A DNA stretch of 58,539 nt from assembly GCA_030157785.1 (NCBI GenBank), contig JAOAUC010000035.1, positions 1-58,539 on the forward strand, given 5' to 3'. This document shows, one piece after another, positions 25,410-33,638 of this stretch (positions are counted from its first letter, which is position 1; every line of letters begins with the position of its first letter). Made by a program: the position numbers and the translations under genes. Source of the DNA: Zoogloea oleivorans. Its GTDB lineage: Bacteria > Pseudomonadota > Gammaproteobacteria > Burkholderiales > Rhodocyclaceae. The notes under the pieces were generated by a model. That model searched no databases. It saw only the letters and a program-made list of their open reading frames with translations, and had not been told where the DNA came from.

Positions 25410-27191
25410 TCAGCCTTCCAGCCAGGCCTTGCGCTGCGCCTCCGCGGCCTTCGAAACGCGCGCCACCAGTTCCAGCTTCGCGTTATCCGCCGCCGCGCCC
25501 TGCAGCAGTACGTCGAAGCACATCAGCTCATCCCGCCGAAAGGCGTGGAGAACCGCGACGTCGCCAGCCACCCGGCGGGCGAGAAGCTTGTCGAGGTTGC
25601 TCCCCGTCACCTTGAGCCCGTCACAGGCGATGATCACGTCTCCCGCCGACAGCCCTGCAGCCTGGGCCGAACCACCATCGAAGACGTTGGCGATCTTCAC
25701 GCCCTCGGCTTCCGTCGTGGTGCGCACGCCAATGCCTGGCGCCGGACTGGCCGCCTCCCAGGCGAGGCTCACGCCAAAACGCTTCAGCCACGCCTCAAGG
25801 GGGAGCTCGTCGGTACCTTCCACCAGTTCCTGCAGCCAGCGGCCCACTGCAAGCCCGCCAATCTCCGCCGCCAGGGCATACAGGCCATCCTCGGCCACGC
25901 CGACGCCCGTTTGTCCATGGCGCTGCCACAGGGCCCGCATCAGGTCGTCAAGGCTGCAGGCGCCCTTGCTGTCGGCACGCAGGCGCAAGTCCAAGAGTAG
26001 CGCCACCAGCGAACCCTTGTTGTAGTAGCTGACGATGGCGTTGGGGCTGTTTTCGTCCTGCCGGTAATACTTGGTCCACGCCTCGAAGGACGACTCGGCA
26101 ACGCTCTGCTTCCGGCGGCCGCTGCCCTTGTGCACCTGGGTGATGGTCTTGGAAAGGAGCTTGAGGTAGTCCTGCACGGAGATCCGGCCGCTGCGAATCA
26201 GCACCAGATCATCGTAGTAAGAAGTAAAACCCTCAAAAGCCCACAGCAGGCGGGTGTAGCCCTCGCGTGACAGGTCATAGGGCACGAAGGCAGCCGGCTT
26301 GATGCGCTTGACGTTCCAGGTGTGGAAATACTCATGGCTGCACAGGCCGAGAAACTGTCGATAGCCATCCGGCTGGCCCTCCATGCCCGGGTAAGGCAGG
26401 TCGGCACGGCTGCACAGCAGGGCCGTCGAAGCCCGATGCTCCAGCCCGCCGTAGCCGTCGCCCACGGCCATCACCAGGAAGACGTAGCGATCCATCGGCG
26501 CCGGCTCGCCAAACAGGCGGATCTGGTTTTCGCAGATCGGCTTGAGATCTTCGACCAGACGGCTCAGGTCGCAATCATGGCGGCCGGTGATGGCCACTGC
26601 GTGGGGCACGCCGCAGGCGTCGAACTCGGCCAGCGTGAAGGTGCCCATCTCGACCGGATGGTCGATCAGTTCATCGTAACTGGCCGCCCGGTACCGCCCG
26701 AAGCCATAGAGCTCCGCAGCGCCAGGCTCACCCTCGGCCAGCGGCAGGCTGGTCGCAACGCGCCACGCGGCGTCTTCCAGGCCCTTGGGCGGACGAATAT
26801 CCACGTACTGGGGCTGCGCCTCGCAGCCGTGGGCGCACAGGAAGACACTGGTGCCATTAAAGAATCCGTGGGTGGGATCGAGGTGGGCAGTGCGCACCGA
26901 CAAGTCCCAAGCGTAAACGGTGTAGGTCAGCGTGACGGGTTCATTTACCCCGGCCGGCAGATGCCAGGTGTGCTTGTCGCTCTTGGTCACAGTCAGCGCC
27001 TTGCCGCCGGCGTCGGCCGACAGGGTCACGATGTTCTTGGCGAACTCCCGGATCATGTAACTGCCGGGAATCCACGCCGGCAGGCTGAAAACCTGGCCGG
27101 CCGGATCGGGCTGCGCAACCCGGAGAGTTACTTCAAATAGGTGGGCAGCGGGCTGGATGGCCTGGATGGTGTATTGGACGGGACAGGACAT
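25410..27191 (-). CDS. M61-family metallopeptidase with C-terminal PDZ domain
   Basis: This 593-residue glycyl-aminopeptidase-type protein has a beta-rich N-terminal domain (SCPVQYTIQAIQPAAHLFEV, LPAWIPGSYMIREFAKNI). The zinc site HEYFHTWNVKRI is at 286-297, with the third ligand Glu319 in AFEGFTSYYDDL. A PDZ domain lies near 490-580 (VRTTTEAEGVKIANVFDGG, LSAGDVIIACDGLKV). No signal peptide is seen, so it is probably cytoplasmic. Two in-frame ATGs, 27203 and 27191, are possible; the second gives the family-like N-terminus, and neither has a clear ribosome-binding site. The 439-bp non-coding stretch upstream contains DnaA-box-like repeats. Confidence 0.9.
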   Translation of the reverse strand: MSCPVQYTIQAIQPAAHLFEVTLRVAQPDPAGQVFSLPAWIPGSYMIREFAKNIVTLSADAGGKALTVTKSDKHTWHLPAGVNEPVTLTYTVYAWDLSVRTAHLDPTHGFFNGTSVFLCAHGCEAQPQYVDIRPPKGLEDAAWRVATSLPLAEGEPGAAELYGFGRYRAASYDELIDHPVEMGTFTLAEFDACGVPHAVAITGRHDCDLSRLVEDLKPICENQIRLFGEPAPMDRYVFLVMAVGDGYGGLEHRASTALLCSRADLPYPGMEGQPDGYRQFLGLCSHEYFHTWNVKRIKPAAFVPYDLSREGYTRLLWAFEGFTSYYDDLVLIRSGRISVQDYLKLLSKTITQVHKGSGRRKQSVAESSFEAWTKYYRQDENSPNAIVSYYNKGSLVALLLDLRLRADSKGACSLDDLMRALWQRHGQTGVGVAEDGLYALAAEIGGLAVGRWLQELVEGTDELPLEAWLKRFGVSLAWEAASPAPGIGVRTTTEAEGVKIANVFDGGSAQAAGLSAGDVIIACDGLKVTGSNLDKLLARRVAGDVAVLHAFRRDELMCFDVLLQGAAADNAKLELVARVSKAAEAQRKAWLEG

Positions 27192-27315
27192 GGGGATGCG
27201 CATGACGGAAATACGGGGAAGCGCTGATTCTACCCGCCCGCCCGCCAGGCTGTGCCCTGCCTCTTTTTTAGGCAGCAGCACAAAAGCCTTACAGTTGAAG
27301 GCGTTGGCACCGACT

Positions 27316-27610
27316 CCCACAGTTTGTCCACACCCTTGCCCACCCCTGATGGGGGTAAGTTGAGGGTTTTGCACAGCTTCGGTGCGCTGCACCATTTTGA
27401 GGCAGCGCAGATTTATTCATTAGAATCAAAAGAATGCTGCATTGCCACACAGCTTATCCACAACTTATCCCCGGTTTTGTGTGCATAGGTAAAAATTATT
27501 GAAATCCAACTTTAAACAGGATTGCTCTATTTTTAGGCAGTCCGAAAAAACCCTTATGTGTCCGTTACATGACAGCCTCCCCCACAGTTTGTCCACAGTC
27601 TTGCCCACCC
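27316..27610. repeat. Three evenly spaced paired DnaA-box-like repeats in a non-coding stretch
   Basis: The gap from 27204 to 27642 contains no gene. A 30-bp element at 27316-27345 recurs at 27581-27610 with 28 of 30 bases identical; each holds TTGTCCACA, 3 bp, TTGCCCACC. Midway (27454-27473) lies TTATCCACA, the consensus DnaA box, then AC and TTATCCCCG. So three 9-mer pairs occur in the same orientation, about 130 bp apart. AT-rich sequence fills the space between the second and third (27483-27560, with runs such as taaaaattattgaaa). This resembles a replication-origin or DnaA-binding locus, though no dnaA or dnaN is in the window. Confidence 0.6.
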
Positions 27611-27642
27611 TGAATGTGGGTTGTTCAAGGCCGTAAACAGGG

Positions 27643-28569
27643 TCAGGGGATAAAGGGCAAGTCGATCAGATCGCTGCGTGTAACGCCTGCCGTCATCTGC
27701 CGGCACAGGGCGATGAATTCCCGCATGCCGGCGGTTACATACTTGCGTTTGTGGGTAACAAACTGGAACTGGCGGCGCAGGTCCAGCTCCGGTGTTTCCA
27801 CCGCCACCAGGCTGCCGCGCCGGAAGGCCTCCCGCAATGCCAGACGCGAGATGCAACCGATGCCCAGGCCGCTTTCGACGGTGCGCTTGATGGCTTCCGT
27901 ATGCTCCAGCTCGAGCCGGACCTTCAATTCGCCGGTGAAGTGGCGCAAGGCCTGATCGAAAGTCTCGCGGGTGCCGGAGCCGCTCTCCCGCAGAATCCAG
28001 TCCTGCCGGGCCAATTCCTCCATATCGGCCCGGCCGGCTTTGGCCATGGGATGTTCCGGCGCACAGAACACCACCAGTTCGTCCTCCACCCAGGGCTCAA
28101 CCAGCAGATCCGGATGACGGCAGCTGCCCTCGATGAGGCCCAGGTCCAGTTCATAGTGAGACAGCTGATGAACGATGGTGGCCGAGTTGTGCACTGTCAG
28201 CTTCACCTGGGCGCTCGGGTGGCGACGCAGGAAGTCGGCGGCAATCAGCGTGGCCAGGTAGTTGCCAACGGTCAGCGTAGCGCCGATCTGCAGGGGCCCG
28301 AAGTCGGTCTGGCGGGCCAGCAGGGATTCGATTTCGCGGGCGTGCTCGATCAGTTGCACTGCATGGGGCAGTACCACCTGGCCCTGCTCATTGAGCCGCA
28401 GGGCCTTGCCGATGCGATCGAAAAGCTGGGTGTCGAACTGGCGCTCCAGCTCCCCCAGAGCCGTGCTGGCCGCCGACTGGGACAGGGCCAGCTCGTCGGC
28501 GGCGCGGGACACGCTTTCGTGGCGGGCCACGGCAACAAAGATCTCAAGCTGACGAAGGGTGTATTTCAT
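27643..28569 (-). CDS. LysR-family regulator, FinR-like
   Basis: This 308-residue regulator has an N-terminal winged helix (YTLRQLEIFVAVARHESVSR, AADELALSQSAASTALGELE, TQLFDRIGKALRLNEQG) and a periplasmic-binding-type effector domain (PLQIGATLTVGNYLATLI, HPMAKAG, WILRESGSGTRETFDQAL, GLGIGCISRLALRE). It is divergent from the ferredoxin-NADP reductase gene. In Pseudomonas the LysR regulator FinR activates fpr in the same arrangement, so that role is likely but inferred. The frame opens 27 bp earlier, but the ATG at 28569 gives the normal family start MKYTLRQLEIF. Confidence 0.88.
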   Translation of the reverse strand: MKYTLRQLEIFVAVARHESVSRAADELALSQSAASTALGELERQFDTQLFDRIGKALRLNEQGQVVLPHAVQLIEHAREIESLLARQTDFGPLQIGATLTVGNYLATLIAADFLRRHPSAQVKLTVHNSATIVHQLSHYELDLGLIEGSCRHPDLLVEPWVEDELVVFCAPEHPMAKAGRADMEELARQDWILRESGSGTRETFDQALRHFTGELKVRLELEHTEAIKRTVESGLGIGCISRLALREAFRRGSLVAVETPELDLRRQFQFVTHKRKYVTAGMREFIALCRQMTAGVTRSDLIDLPFIP

Positions 28570-28570
28570 A

Positions 28571-28583
28571 TCTATAAAATAGA
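28571..28583. promoter_or_regulatory. Dyad in the LysR-fpr divergent promoter
   Basis: TCTAT-AAA-ATAGA is a perfect 5-bp inverted repeat immediately beside the regulator start codon, in a 98-bp AT-rich gap. The T-N11-A form fits a LysR-type binding site that could repress the regulator and activate fpr. Only the dyad is seen; binding is inferred. Confidence 0.45.
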
Positions 28584-28667
28584 ATATATATATCAATATA
28601 ATCCATTTTACAGATTTATTCAGCTCGCTAAACTTGGCACATCCAAGCCACTCAAGCAGATGCCACC

Positions 28668-29444
28668 ATGAGCAAACTGAGCACCCAAACCGTCCTCTCC
28701 GTCCGTCACTGGAACGATTCCCTGTTCAGCTTCAAGGTCACCCGCGATGCCGGCTTGCGCTTCGAGAACGGCCAGTTCGTGATGATCGGACTGGAAGTGG
28801 AAGGTCGTCCGCTCACCCGTGCCTACAGCATCGCCAGCCCCAATTACGAAGAGCATCTGGAGTTCTTCAGCATCAAGGTGCAGAACGGCCCCCTCACCTC
28901 ACGACTGCAGCACCTGCAACCGGGCGATCCGATCGTGATCAGCAAGAAGCCCACCGGCACCCTGGTCCTGCACGATCTGCTGCCCGGCCGCAACCTCTAC
29001 CTGTTCTCCACCGGCACGGGCCTGGCGCCTTTCATGAGCGTGATCCAGGACCCGGAAACCTACGAGCGCTTCGAGAAGGTGGTGCTGCTCCACGGGGTGC
29101 GCTATGTGTCCGAGCTGGCCTACAGCGAGTTCATCGAGCAGGCCTTGCCGGAGAATGAATTCTTTGGCGAGGAAGTCCGCAACAAGCTGGTTTACTACCC
29201 CACCGTGACCCGCGAGGAGTTCCGCAACCAGGGCCGCGTAACCGACCTGATCACCACCGGCAAGTTCTTCGAGGATACCGGCCTGCCGCTCCTCGACCCG
29301 GCGCTCGACCGGGCCATGATCTGCGGCAGCCCGGCCATGCTGGACGACACCTGCAAGATGCTCGACGCCCGCGGCTTCAAGATTTCCCCGCACATCGGAG
29401 CGCCGGGCGACTACGTGATCGAACGGGCCTTCGTCGAGAAGTGA
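28668..29444 (+). CDS. fpr: Ferredoxin--NADP+ reductase
   Basis: This 258-residue FAD enzyme shuttles electrons between NADPH and ferredoxin or flavodoxin. The FAD-binding motif is RAYSIASPNYEEHLEFFSIKV (RxYS). The NADP domain has STGTGLAPFMSVIQD and MICGSPAMLDDTCKMLD. The C-terminus DYVIERAFVEK matches bacterial Fpr of the Azotobacter/Pseudomonas type. It is divergent from a FinR-like regulator, suggesting induction by redox stress. Its stop TGA directly abuts the stop of the convergent depolymerase gene (TGATCA). Confidence 0.96.
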   Translation: MSKLSTQTVLSVRHWNDSLFSFKVTRDAGLRFENGQFVMIGLEVEGRPLTRAYSIASPNYEEHLEFFSIKVQNGPLTSRLQHLQPGDPIVISKKPTGTLVLHDLLPGRNLYLFSTGTGLAPFMSVIQDPETYERFEKVVLLHGVRYVSELAYSEFIEQALPENEFFGEEVRNKLVYYPTVTREEFRNQGRVTDLITTGKFFEDTGLPLLDPALDRAMICGSPAMLDDTCKMLDARGFKISPHIGAPGDYVIERAFVEK

Positions 29445-30488
29445 TCAACGCCCGCTGGCTTCGGCCAGCCGGCTGATCATCTTGCGCACCGCCGTCATCT
29501 GCGGCGCGTTCTTGGTGGCGTAGTCCGGGGCGCTGTAACCCCACCAGTCCCAGCATCCCTTCGGGTTGTACAGCCAGCGGAAGGAGCCGGCGGCAATGCC
29601 GTTGCGGGCAACCGTCTGCGGGTACAGCACGATCAACCGGTTACTCTCCGCCCAGGCGTTGTAGCCGGCGCCCTCGACAAAGCGGTGGCCGACCTGGTCC
29701 TCGCTCTGGCGACAACCGTGAAAAGCCACGTGCACCTGGCAACCGCCGGTCTTGCAACGGTCCGGCACGTAGGCAAAGCCCTGATCTGCCAGACTCACAT
29801 CCGACGGCAAGCCGCTGATGAAGGGGCGCTGGTCGAAAGCGATCAGGGACGCCGACTTGCCAGCCGTCTTCGGCTTGAGCGGCCCCAGCAGATGCGTGAG
29901 CAGTTCGTAGGGCGCGTCGAAATCGCCGCAACGGTTGATGAAGGGCGGTTCGGACGTGTTGCAGGCATTCGGTTTGCTGTCGGACACCGAAATCATCGCG
30001 TGGCCGGCATCGGGCAGTGTCACCAACTGGATTGCCGAAGCCGGCATCCACTGCGTGTAGAAAGCCACCAGGGCATCCACCACCGGACGCTCGACGGTGC
30101 GATCGGCCCCGCCGGTAAGTACCCACACCTTGTCGTCAGCCAGACCGGAAGGCGGGTCGATCAAGCCCAGACGGGCGCGGGATTCCATGCGCGGCTTCAC
30201 CGCGTCCGGCCCGGGGGCCGGAGCCCAGCTCTTCGGCGCCATGCAACTGGTCAGCGCACGCCAGGTACTGCCTTCGGCGCAGTCATAGGGGCCGGCAGCG
30301 ATCACACCGGCGCCCTTCACAAGCGTTGAATACGCCACCTGGAACTGCACCGCCATGTAGCCCCCGGAGGAAATGCCGGACACCGTGACCGCATCCCCCC
30401 TCGCCCCCAGTGCCGGCAAGGGCGGCGCTGCGAGGCATGCGCCGGACAAGCCAAGAGCGAACCACACCGGAATCGTCTTCAGTTTCAT
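29445..30488 (-). CDS. Poly(3-hydroxybutyrate) depolymerase-like secreted hydrolase
   Basis: This 347-residue alpha/beta hydrolase has a signal peptide (MKLKTIPVWFALGLSGACLA, cut near AAPP). The lipase box is GISSGG, with the nucleophile Ser at about 40. TGGADRTV supplies a candidate Asp and PDAGHAMIS a candidate His. The C-terminal part (VHVAFHGCRQSEDQVGHRFV, LIVLYPQTV, CWDWWGY) is characteristic of PHB depolymerase-related esterases. The signal peptide implies periplasmic or extracellular action on polyhydroxyalkanoate or its oligomers. It overlaps the MAPEG gene stop by 4 bp and is probably co-transcribed with it. Confidence 0.85.
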   Translation of the reverse strand: MKLKTIPVWFALGLSGACLAAPPLPALGARGDAVTVSGISSGGYMAVQFQVAYSTLVKGAGVIAAGPYDCAEGSTWRALTSCMAPKSWAPAPGPDAVKPRMESRARLGLIDPPSGLADDKVWVLTGGADRTVERPVVDALVAFYTQWMPASAIQLVTLPDAGHAMISVSDSKPNACNTSEPPFINRCGDFDAPYELLTHLLGPLKPKTAGKSASLIAFDQRPFISGLPSDVSLADQGFAYVPDRCKTGGCQVHVAFHGCRQSEDQVGHRFVEGAGYNAWAESNRLIVLYPQTVARNGIAAGSFRWLYNPKGCWDWWGYSAPDYATKNAPQMTAVRKMISRLAEASGR

Positions 30489-30892
30489 TTCAGCGCTCCG
30501 ATCAAATGCAGCACGACACCACCGCCCGCGGCCAGGCCAAGGGCACCGAAAGCCAGCGCGCCGACCGTGAAACCGCCGGCGCGTTTGGCCGGGTCTTTAG
30601 CGTAACCGATGGCGTACCAGATCCGCCCGAGCAACCACACCCCGCCTAGACTGGCAGCCACCGCATCGCTCACGTAGGCCGCACTGATCCACAAACACGG
30701 CAGCGTCATCACCGCCCACTCCAGGGTGTTCATCTGGACCCGGTAGAGGCGCTCGAAAACCGGATGGCCGGTGACGGCCGGCGCCTGCACGCCATATTTG
30801 TGGCGGCCCTTGCCAACGGCAAAGCCGGTACCGAACATCAGAAGCACAATCAGCAGCGTGACCCCGGCGGTCAGGGGAGAAGATGACAACAT
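30485..30892 (-). CDS. MAPEG-family membrane protein
   Basis: This 135-residue protein has about four membrane helices (LTAGVTLLIVLLMFGTGFAV, ALEWAVM-like NTLEWAVMTLPCLWISAAYV, LGGVWLLGRIWYAIGYA, FTVGALAFGALGLAAGGGVV). The FERLYRVQMNTLEW segment and GRIWYAIGYAKDPAKR are the conserved MAPEG signature. Family members include microsomal glutathione transferase-like proteins; the bacterial function is mostly unknown. The ATG at 30892 is chosen because upstream codons run into the exporter promoter. Its TGA overlaps the next ATG (4-bp overlap). Confidence 0.85.
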   Translation of the reverse strand: MLSSSPLTAGVTLLIVLLMFGTGFAVGKGRHKYGVQAPAVTGHPVFERLYRVQMNTLEWAVMTLPCLWISAAYVSDAVAASLGGVWLLGRIWYAIGYAKDPAKRAGGFTVGALAFGALGLAAGGGVVLHLIGALK

Positions 30893-30988
30893 GGCAGGAA
30901 CGTTTTTGGATGTCAGGGGCCCATAGCTTACCGGGCTATCGTGCACTGCACATAAAATCCCCCACCGACTTCCGACTGCCACCGCCCC

Positions 30989-32725
30989 ATGCCGACTCAT
31001 CCCGCCCGCGCCCTGTTCCACCTCCTCCGCCCGTATCGCCGCCGGGTATTCATCGCCGCCATTGCGCTGGTGGTGGCGGCGGCCGCCATGCTGGCAGTTG
31101 GCCAGGGCCTGCGGGCGGTAATCGACAAGGGCTTCTCGGCCGGCGACCCGGCTTGGCTGGACCGCACCCTGGCGGCCATGTTCGGCGTCATCGCGCTGCT
31201 TGCGGCGGCAACCTACCTGCGCTTCTACAACGTGTCATGGCTCGGCGAGCGGGTGACGGCAGACATCCGGCGGCGGGTTTTCGACCATCTGTTGAGCCTT
31301 CCGCCGTCGTGGTTCGAGGCCGGACGCACCGGTGAGGTGATCTCCCGCCTCACCTCCGACACCACCCAGATTGAAAACGTCGTTGGCTCCAGCCTGTCCA
31401 TCGCCCTGCGCAACGGCCTGCTGCTGATCGGCGGACTGGTGATGCTGTTCACCACCAGTCTCAAACTCACCCTGCTGACCCTCGCTGGCGTGCCGCTGGT
31501 GGTGACGCCGATCATCCTGTTCGGACGCAAGGTACGAAAGCTCGCCCGGGAGAGCCAGGACCGGGTCGCCGAACTGGGCAACCGCATCGACGAAACCATC
31601 CACGAAATCCGCATCGTGCAGGCCTACGGTCACGAAGACGCCGACCGGCGCGAATTCGGCGGCCTGGTAGAAGCCAGCTTTGCCACCGCCCGCGAGCGCG
31701 TGGCCAACCGGGCAAAACTGGTAGCTGCCGTGATGGTGCTGGTTTTTGGCGCCATTGCCTTCATCCTGTGGGTGGGGGGCCACGACGTGCTGGCCGGCAC
31801 GCTCACGGCGGGCGAACTGTCGGCCTTCGTGTTCTACGCGGCCATCGTGGCCGGCAGTGTCGGCGCGCTATCCGAGGTGTGGGGCGAGTTGCAGCGGGCC
31901 GCGGGCGCCACCGAAAGACTGATGGAAATCCTCGCCTCGCAGCCGGCCATCCTGGCGCCGGCCGTGCCGCAGCCCTTCCCGGAACCCTCCCGTGGCGAGA
32001 TCGTCCTTGACCAGGTCCGCTTCCATTACCCCACCCGGCTGGATGTACCGGCACTGGATGATTTCTGCCTCACCGTGAATCCGGGCGAAACCGTCGCCCT
32101 CGTCGGCCCGTCCGGCTCGGGCAAGAGCACCGTTTTCCAGCTCCTGCTGCGTTTCTACGACCCCGAGGCCGGCGTGCTGCGCATTGACGGCGTGCCGCTC
32201 CAGAATGCCGATCCGCTAGCCTTGCGCCGGCGCATCGCGCTGGTTTCCCAGGAAGCCGTGATATTTGCCGCCAGTGTCGCCGACAACGTGCGTTACGCCC
32301 GGCCGGAGGCCAGCCTCGACGAAGTGCGCGCGGCCTGTGCCGCGGCCTTCGCCGACGAGTTCATCGACACGCTGCCCGAAGGCTATGCCACCGATCTGGG
32401 GGAGCGCGGCGTGCGCCTTTCCGGCGGGCAGCGCCAGCGTATCGCCATCGCCCGCGCCATCCTCGCCGACCGGCCGATCCTGCTGCTCGACGAGGCCACC
32501 TCGGCCCTCGACGCCGAAAGCGAACGCATGGTTCAGAGCGCCCTCGACGGCCTCATGCGCCAGCGCACCACGGTGGTCATCGCCCATCGCCTCGCCACCG
32601 TTCAGAAGGCCGACCGCATCGTCGTGATGGAAAATGGCCGCATCATCCAGCAAGGCAGCCACAGTGAGTTGATCGCCAGCGACGGTCTGTACGCCCGTCT
32701 GGCCAGGCTGCAGTTCGTGGCCTGA
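30989..32725 (+). CDS. ABC exporter, fused permease and ATPase (MsbA-type)
   Basis: This 578-residue half-transporter acts as a homodimer in the inner membrane. Six transmembrane helices fall within residues 15-300 (VFIAAIALVVAAAAMLAVGQ, TAGELSAFVFYAAIVAGSVG). The ATPase has Walker A VGPSGSGKST, Q-loop VSQEAVIFAASV, signature LSGGQRQRIAIA, Walker B ILLLDEATSALD and the H-loop VIAHRLATV. It is of the lipid or drug exporter class (MsbA/BmrA-like), as often annotated for Rhodocyclales. The substrate is unknown. The acyltransferase gene downstream is separated by a 186-bp structured leader, so a shared operon is not certain. Confidence 0.88.
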   Translation: MPTHPARALFHLLRPYRRRVFIAAIALVVAAAAMLAVGQGLRAVIDKGFSAGDPAWLDRTLAAMFGVIALLAAATYLRFYNVSWLGERVTADIRRRVFDHLLSLPPSWFEAGRTGEVISRLTSDTTQIENVVGSSLSIALRNGLLLIGGLVMLFTTSLKLTLLTLAGVPLVVTPIILFGRKVRKLARESQDRVAELGNRIDETIHEIRIVQAYGHEDADRREFGGLVEASFATARERVANRAKLVAAVMVLVFGAIAFILWVGGHDVLAGTLTAGELSAFVFYAAIVAGSVGALSEVWGELQRAAGATERLMEILASQPAILAPAVPQPFPEPSRGEIVLDQVRFHYPTRLDVPALDDFCLTVNPGETVALVGPSGSGKSTVFQLLLRFYDPEAGVLRIDGVPLQNADPLALRRRIALVSQEAVIFAASVADNVRYARPEASLDEVRAACAAAFADEFIDTLPEGYATDLGERGVRLSGGQRQRIAIARAILADRPILLLDEATSALDAESERMVQSALDGLMRQRTTVVIAHRLATVQKADRIVVMENGRIIQQGSHSELIASDGLYARLARLQFVA

Positions 32726-32818
32726 AAAGAACATTCGGGTAGCTGAAAAGCTGATTCCAGCTCGCTGACATAAGATATTTTCTTACACAACAAGCTGTGA
32801 TTTATTACACGGAAATTT

Positions 32819-32880
32819 GCTCAAAGCGGGTGCAAATTGTGTTTTGAGCAAACAGAATCCGTGAAATTTTTCGCACCCGC
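32819..32880 (+). repeat. Interleaved inverted repeats in the leader of the acyltransferase gene
   Basis: GCTCAAA (32819-32825) pairs with TTTGAGC (32843-32849), and GCGGGTGC (32826-32833) pairs perfectly with GCACCCGC (32873-32880). The second left arm lies inside the loop of the first hairpin, so the two stems interlock like a pseudoknot or act as alternatives. They lie before the ATG at 32912, in an AT-rich stretch that also has TAAGA-N5-TCTTA at 32771-32785. An RNA switch, attenuator or protein operator is possible. Confidence 0.4.
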
Positions 32881-32911
32881 CAAACAGGCACCTTGCCTGC
32901 CGACCGAAGCA

Positions 32912-33628
32912 ATGACCCTGACCCATGGCCTGTCTGCGTCGAACGATGAACTCGACGACACAAACGCCCTGCCGTTTGCCTCTACCCTCTCGGCCTCTTA
33001 TGTAGTGCAGTGCGCCGACCCTGACAGCCACGGTCACGCCGTCCGGCTGCTGATCGAGCGCCGCTACGCCTGGCGCGGGCTGCATGCGGGCGATGCCCAC
33101 CACCAGCAGTTGCGGCCGGATTGCATCACACTGGTGGCCTCCTCCAGCGACGAGGTGTTCGGCACCGTAACCTTGCGCCTCGACGGAGCCGAGGGGCTGC
33201 TGGCCGACACCCTGTACCGGGACGAACTCATCTTCCTCCGCAATGGCGACGCACGCCTGTGCGAGATCACCAAGCTGGCGGTGGATACCCATCACAACAC
33301 CAAGGAAGTGCTCGGCGCCCTCTTCCACCTGATCTACATCCATGGCCGGCTGATCCATGGCATGACCGATGTGGTCATCGAAGTCCATCCCCGCCATGCC
33401 GGCTTCTATCGCCGGATGCTCGGCTTCACCACGATCGGCGCCCAGAAGGCCTGCCCGCGGGTCAATGACGCCCCCGCCGTGCTCCTGCATCTCGACCTCC
33501 GCCACGTGGACGAGCAGATATCCCTCCTCGGCGGCCTGGGATGCGCCAGGGCACGCTCCCTCTACGCCTACTTCCTGTCCCGCGATGAGCAGGACGAAAT
33601 CCTGCTGGAGCTCTGCGGCAGCCATTAA
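32912..33628 (+). CDS. FeeM-like N-acyl amino acid synthase / autoinducer-synthase-fold acyltransferase
   Basis: This 238-residue GNAT-fold protein contains YVVQCADPDSHGHAVRLLIE, RRYAWRGL, LVASSSDEVFGTVTLRLDG, a central ARLCEITKLAVD, then FHLIYIHGRLIHGMTDVVIE and VHPRHAGFYRRMLGFTTIG. This arrangement matches FeeM, which joins long acyl chains from acyl-ACP to amino acids, and the related acyltransferases of exosortase genomes; the fold is shared with acyl-homoserine lactone synthases. The start is uncertain: GTG 32861 and TTG 32837 are also in frame, but the ATG at 32912 avoids the structured leader. The product is probably an acylated amino acid, inferred from family. Confidence 0.75.
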   Translation: MTLTHGLSASNDELDDTNALPFASTLSASYVVQCADPDSHGHAVRLLIERRYAWRGLHAGDAHHQQLRPDCITLVASSSDEVFGTVTLRLDGAEGLLADTLYRDELIFLRNGDARLCEITKLAVDTHHNTKEVLGALFHLIYIHGRLIHGMTDVVIEVHPRHAGFYRRMLGFTTIGAQKACPRVNDAPAVLLHLDLRHVDEQISLLGGLGCARARSLYAYFLSRDEQDEILLELCGSH

Positions 33629-33638
33629 GGACCAGGGT

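Noticed and set aside
27316..27610. The two 30-bp repeats as ends of an insertion element
   Set aside because: They are direct, not inverted, enclose no gene, and contain DnaA-box-like 9-mers that also occur in the middle.
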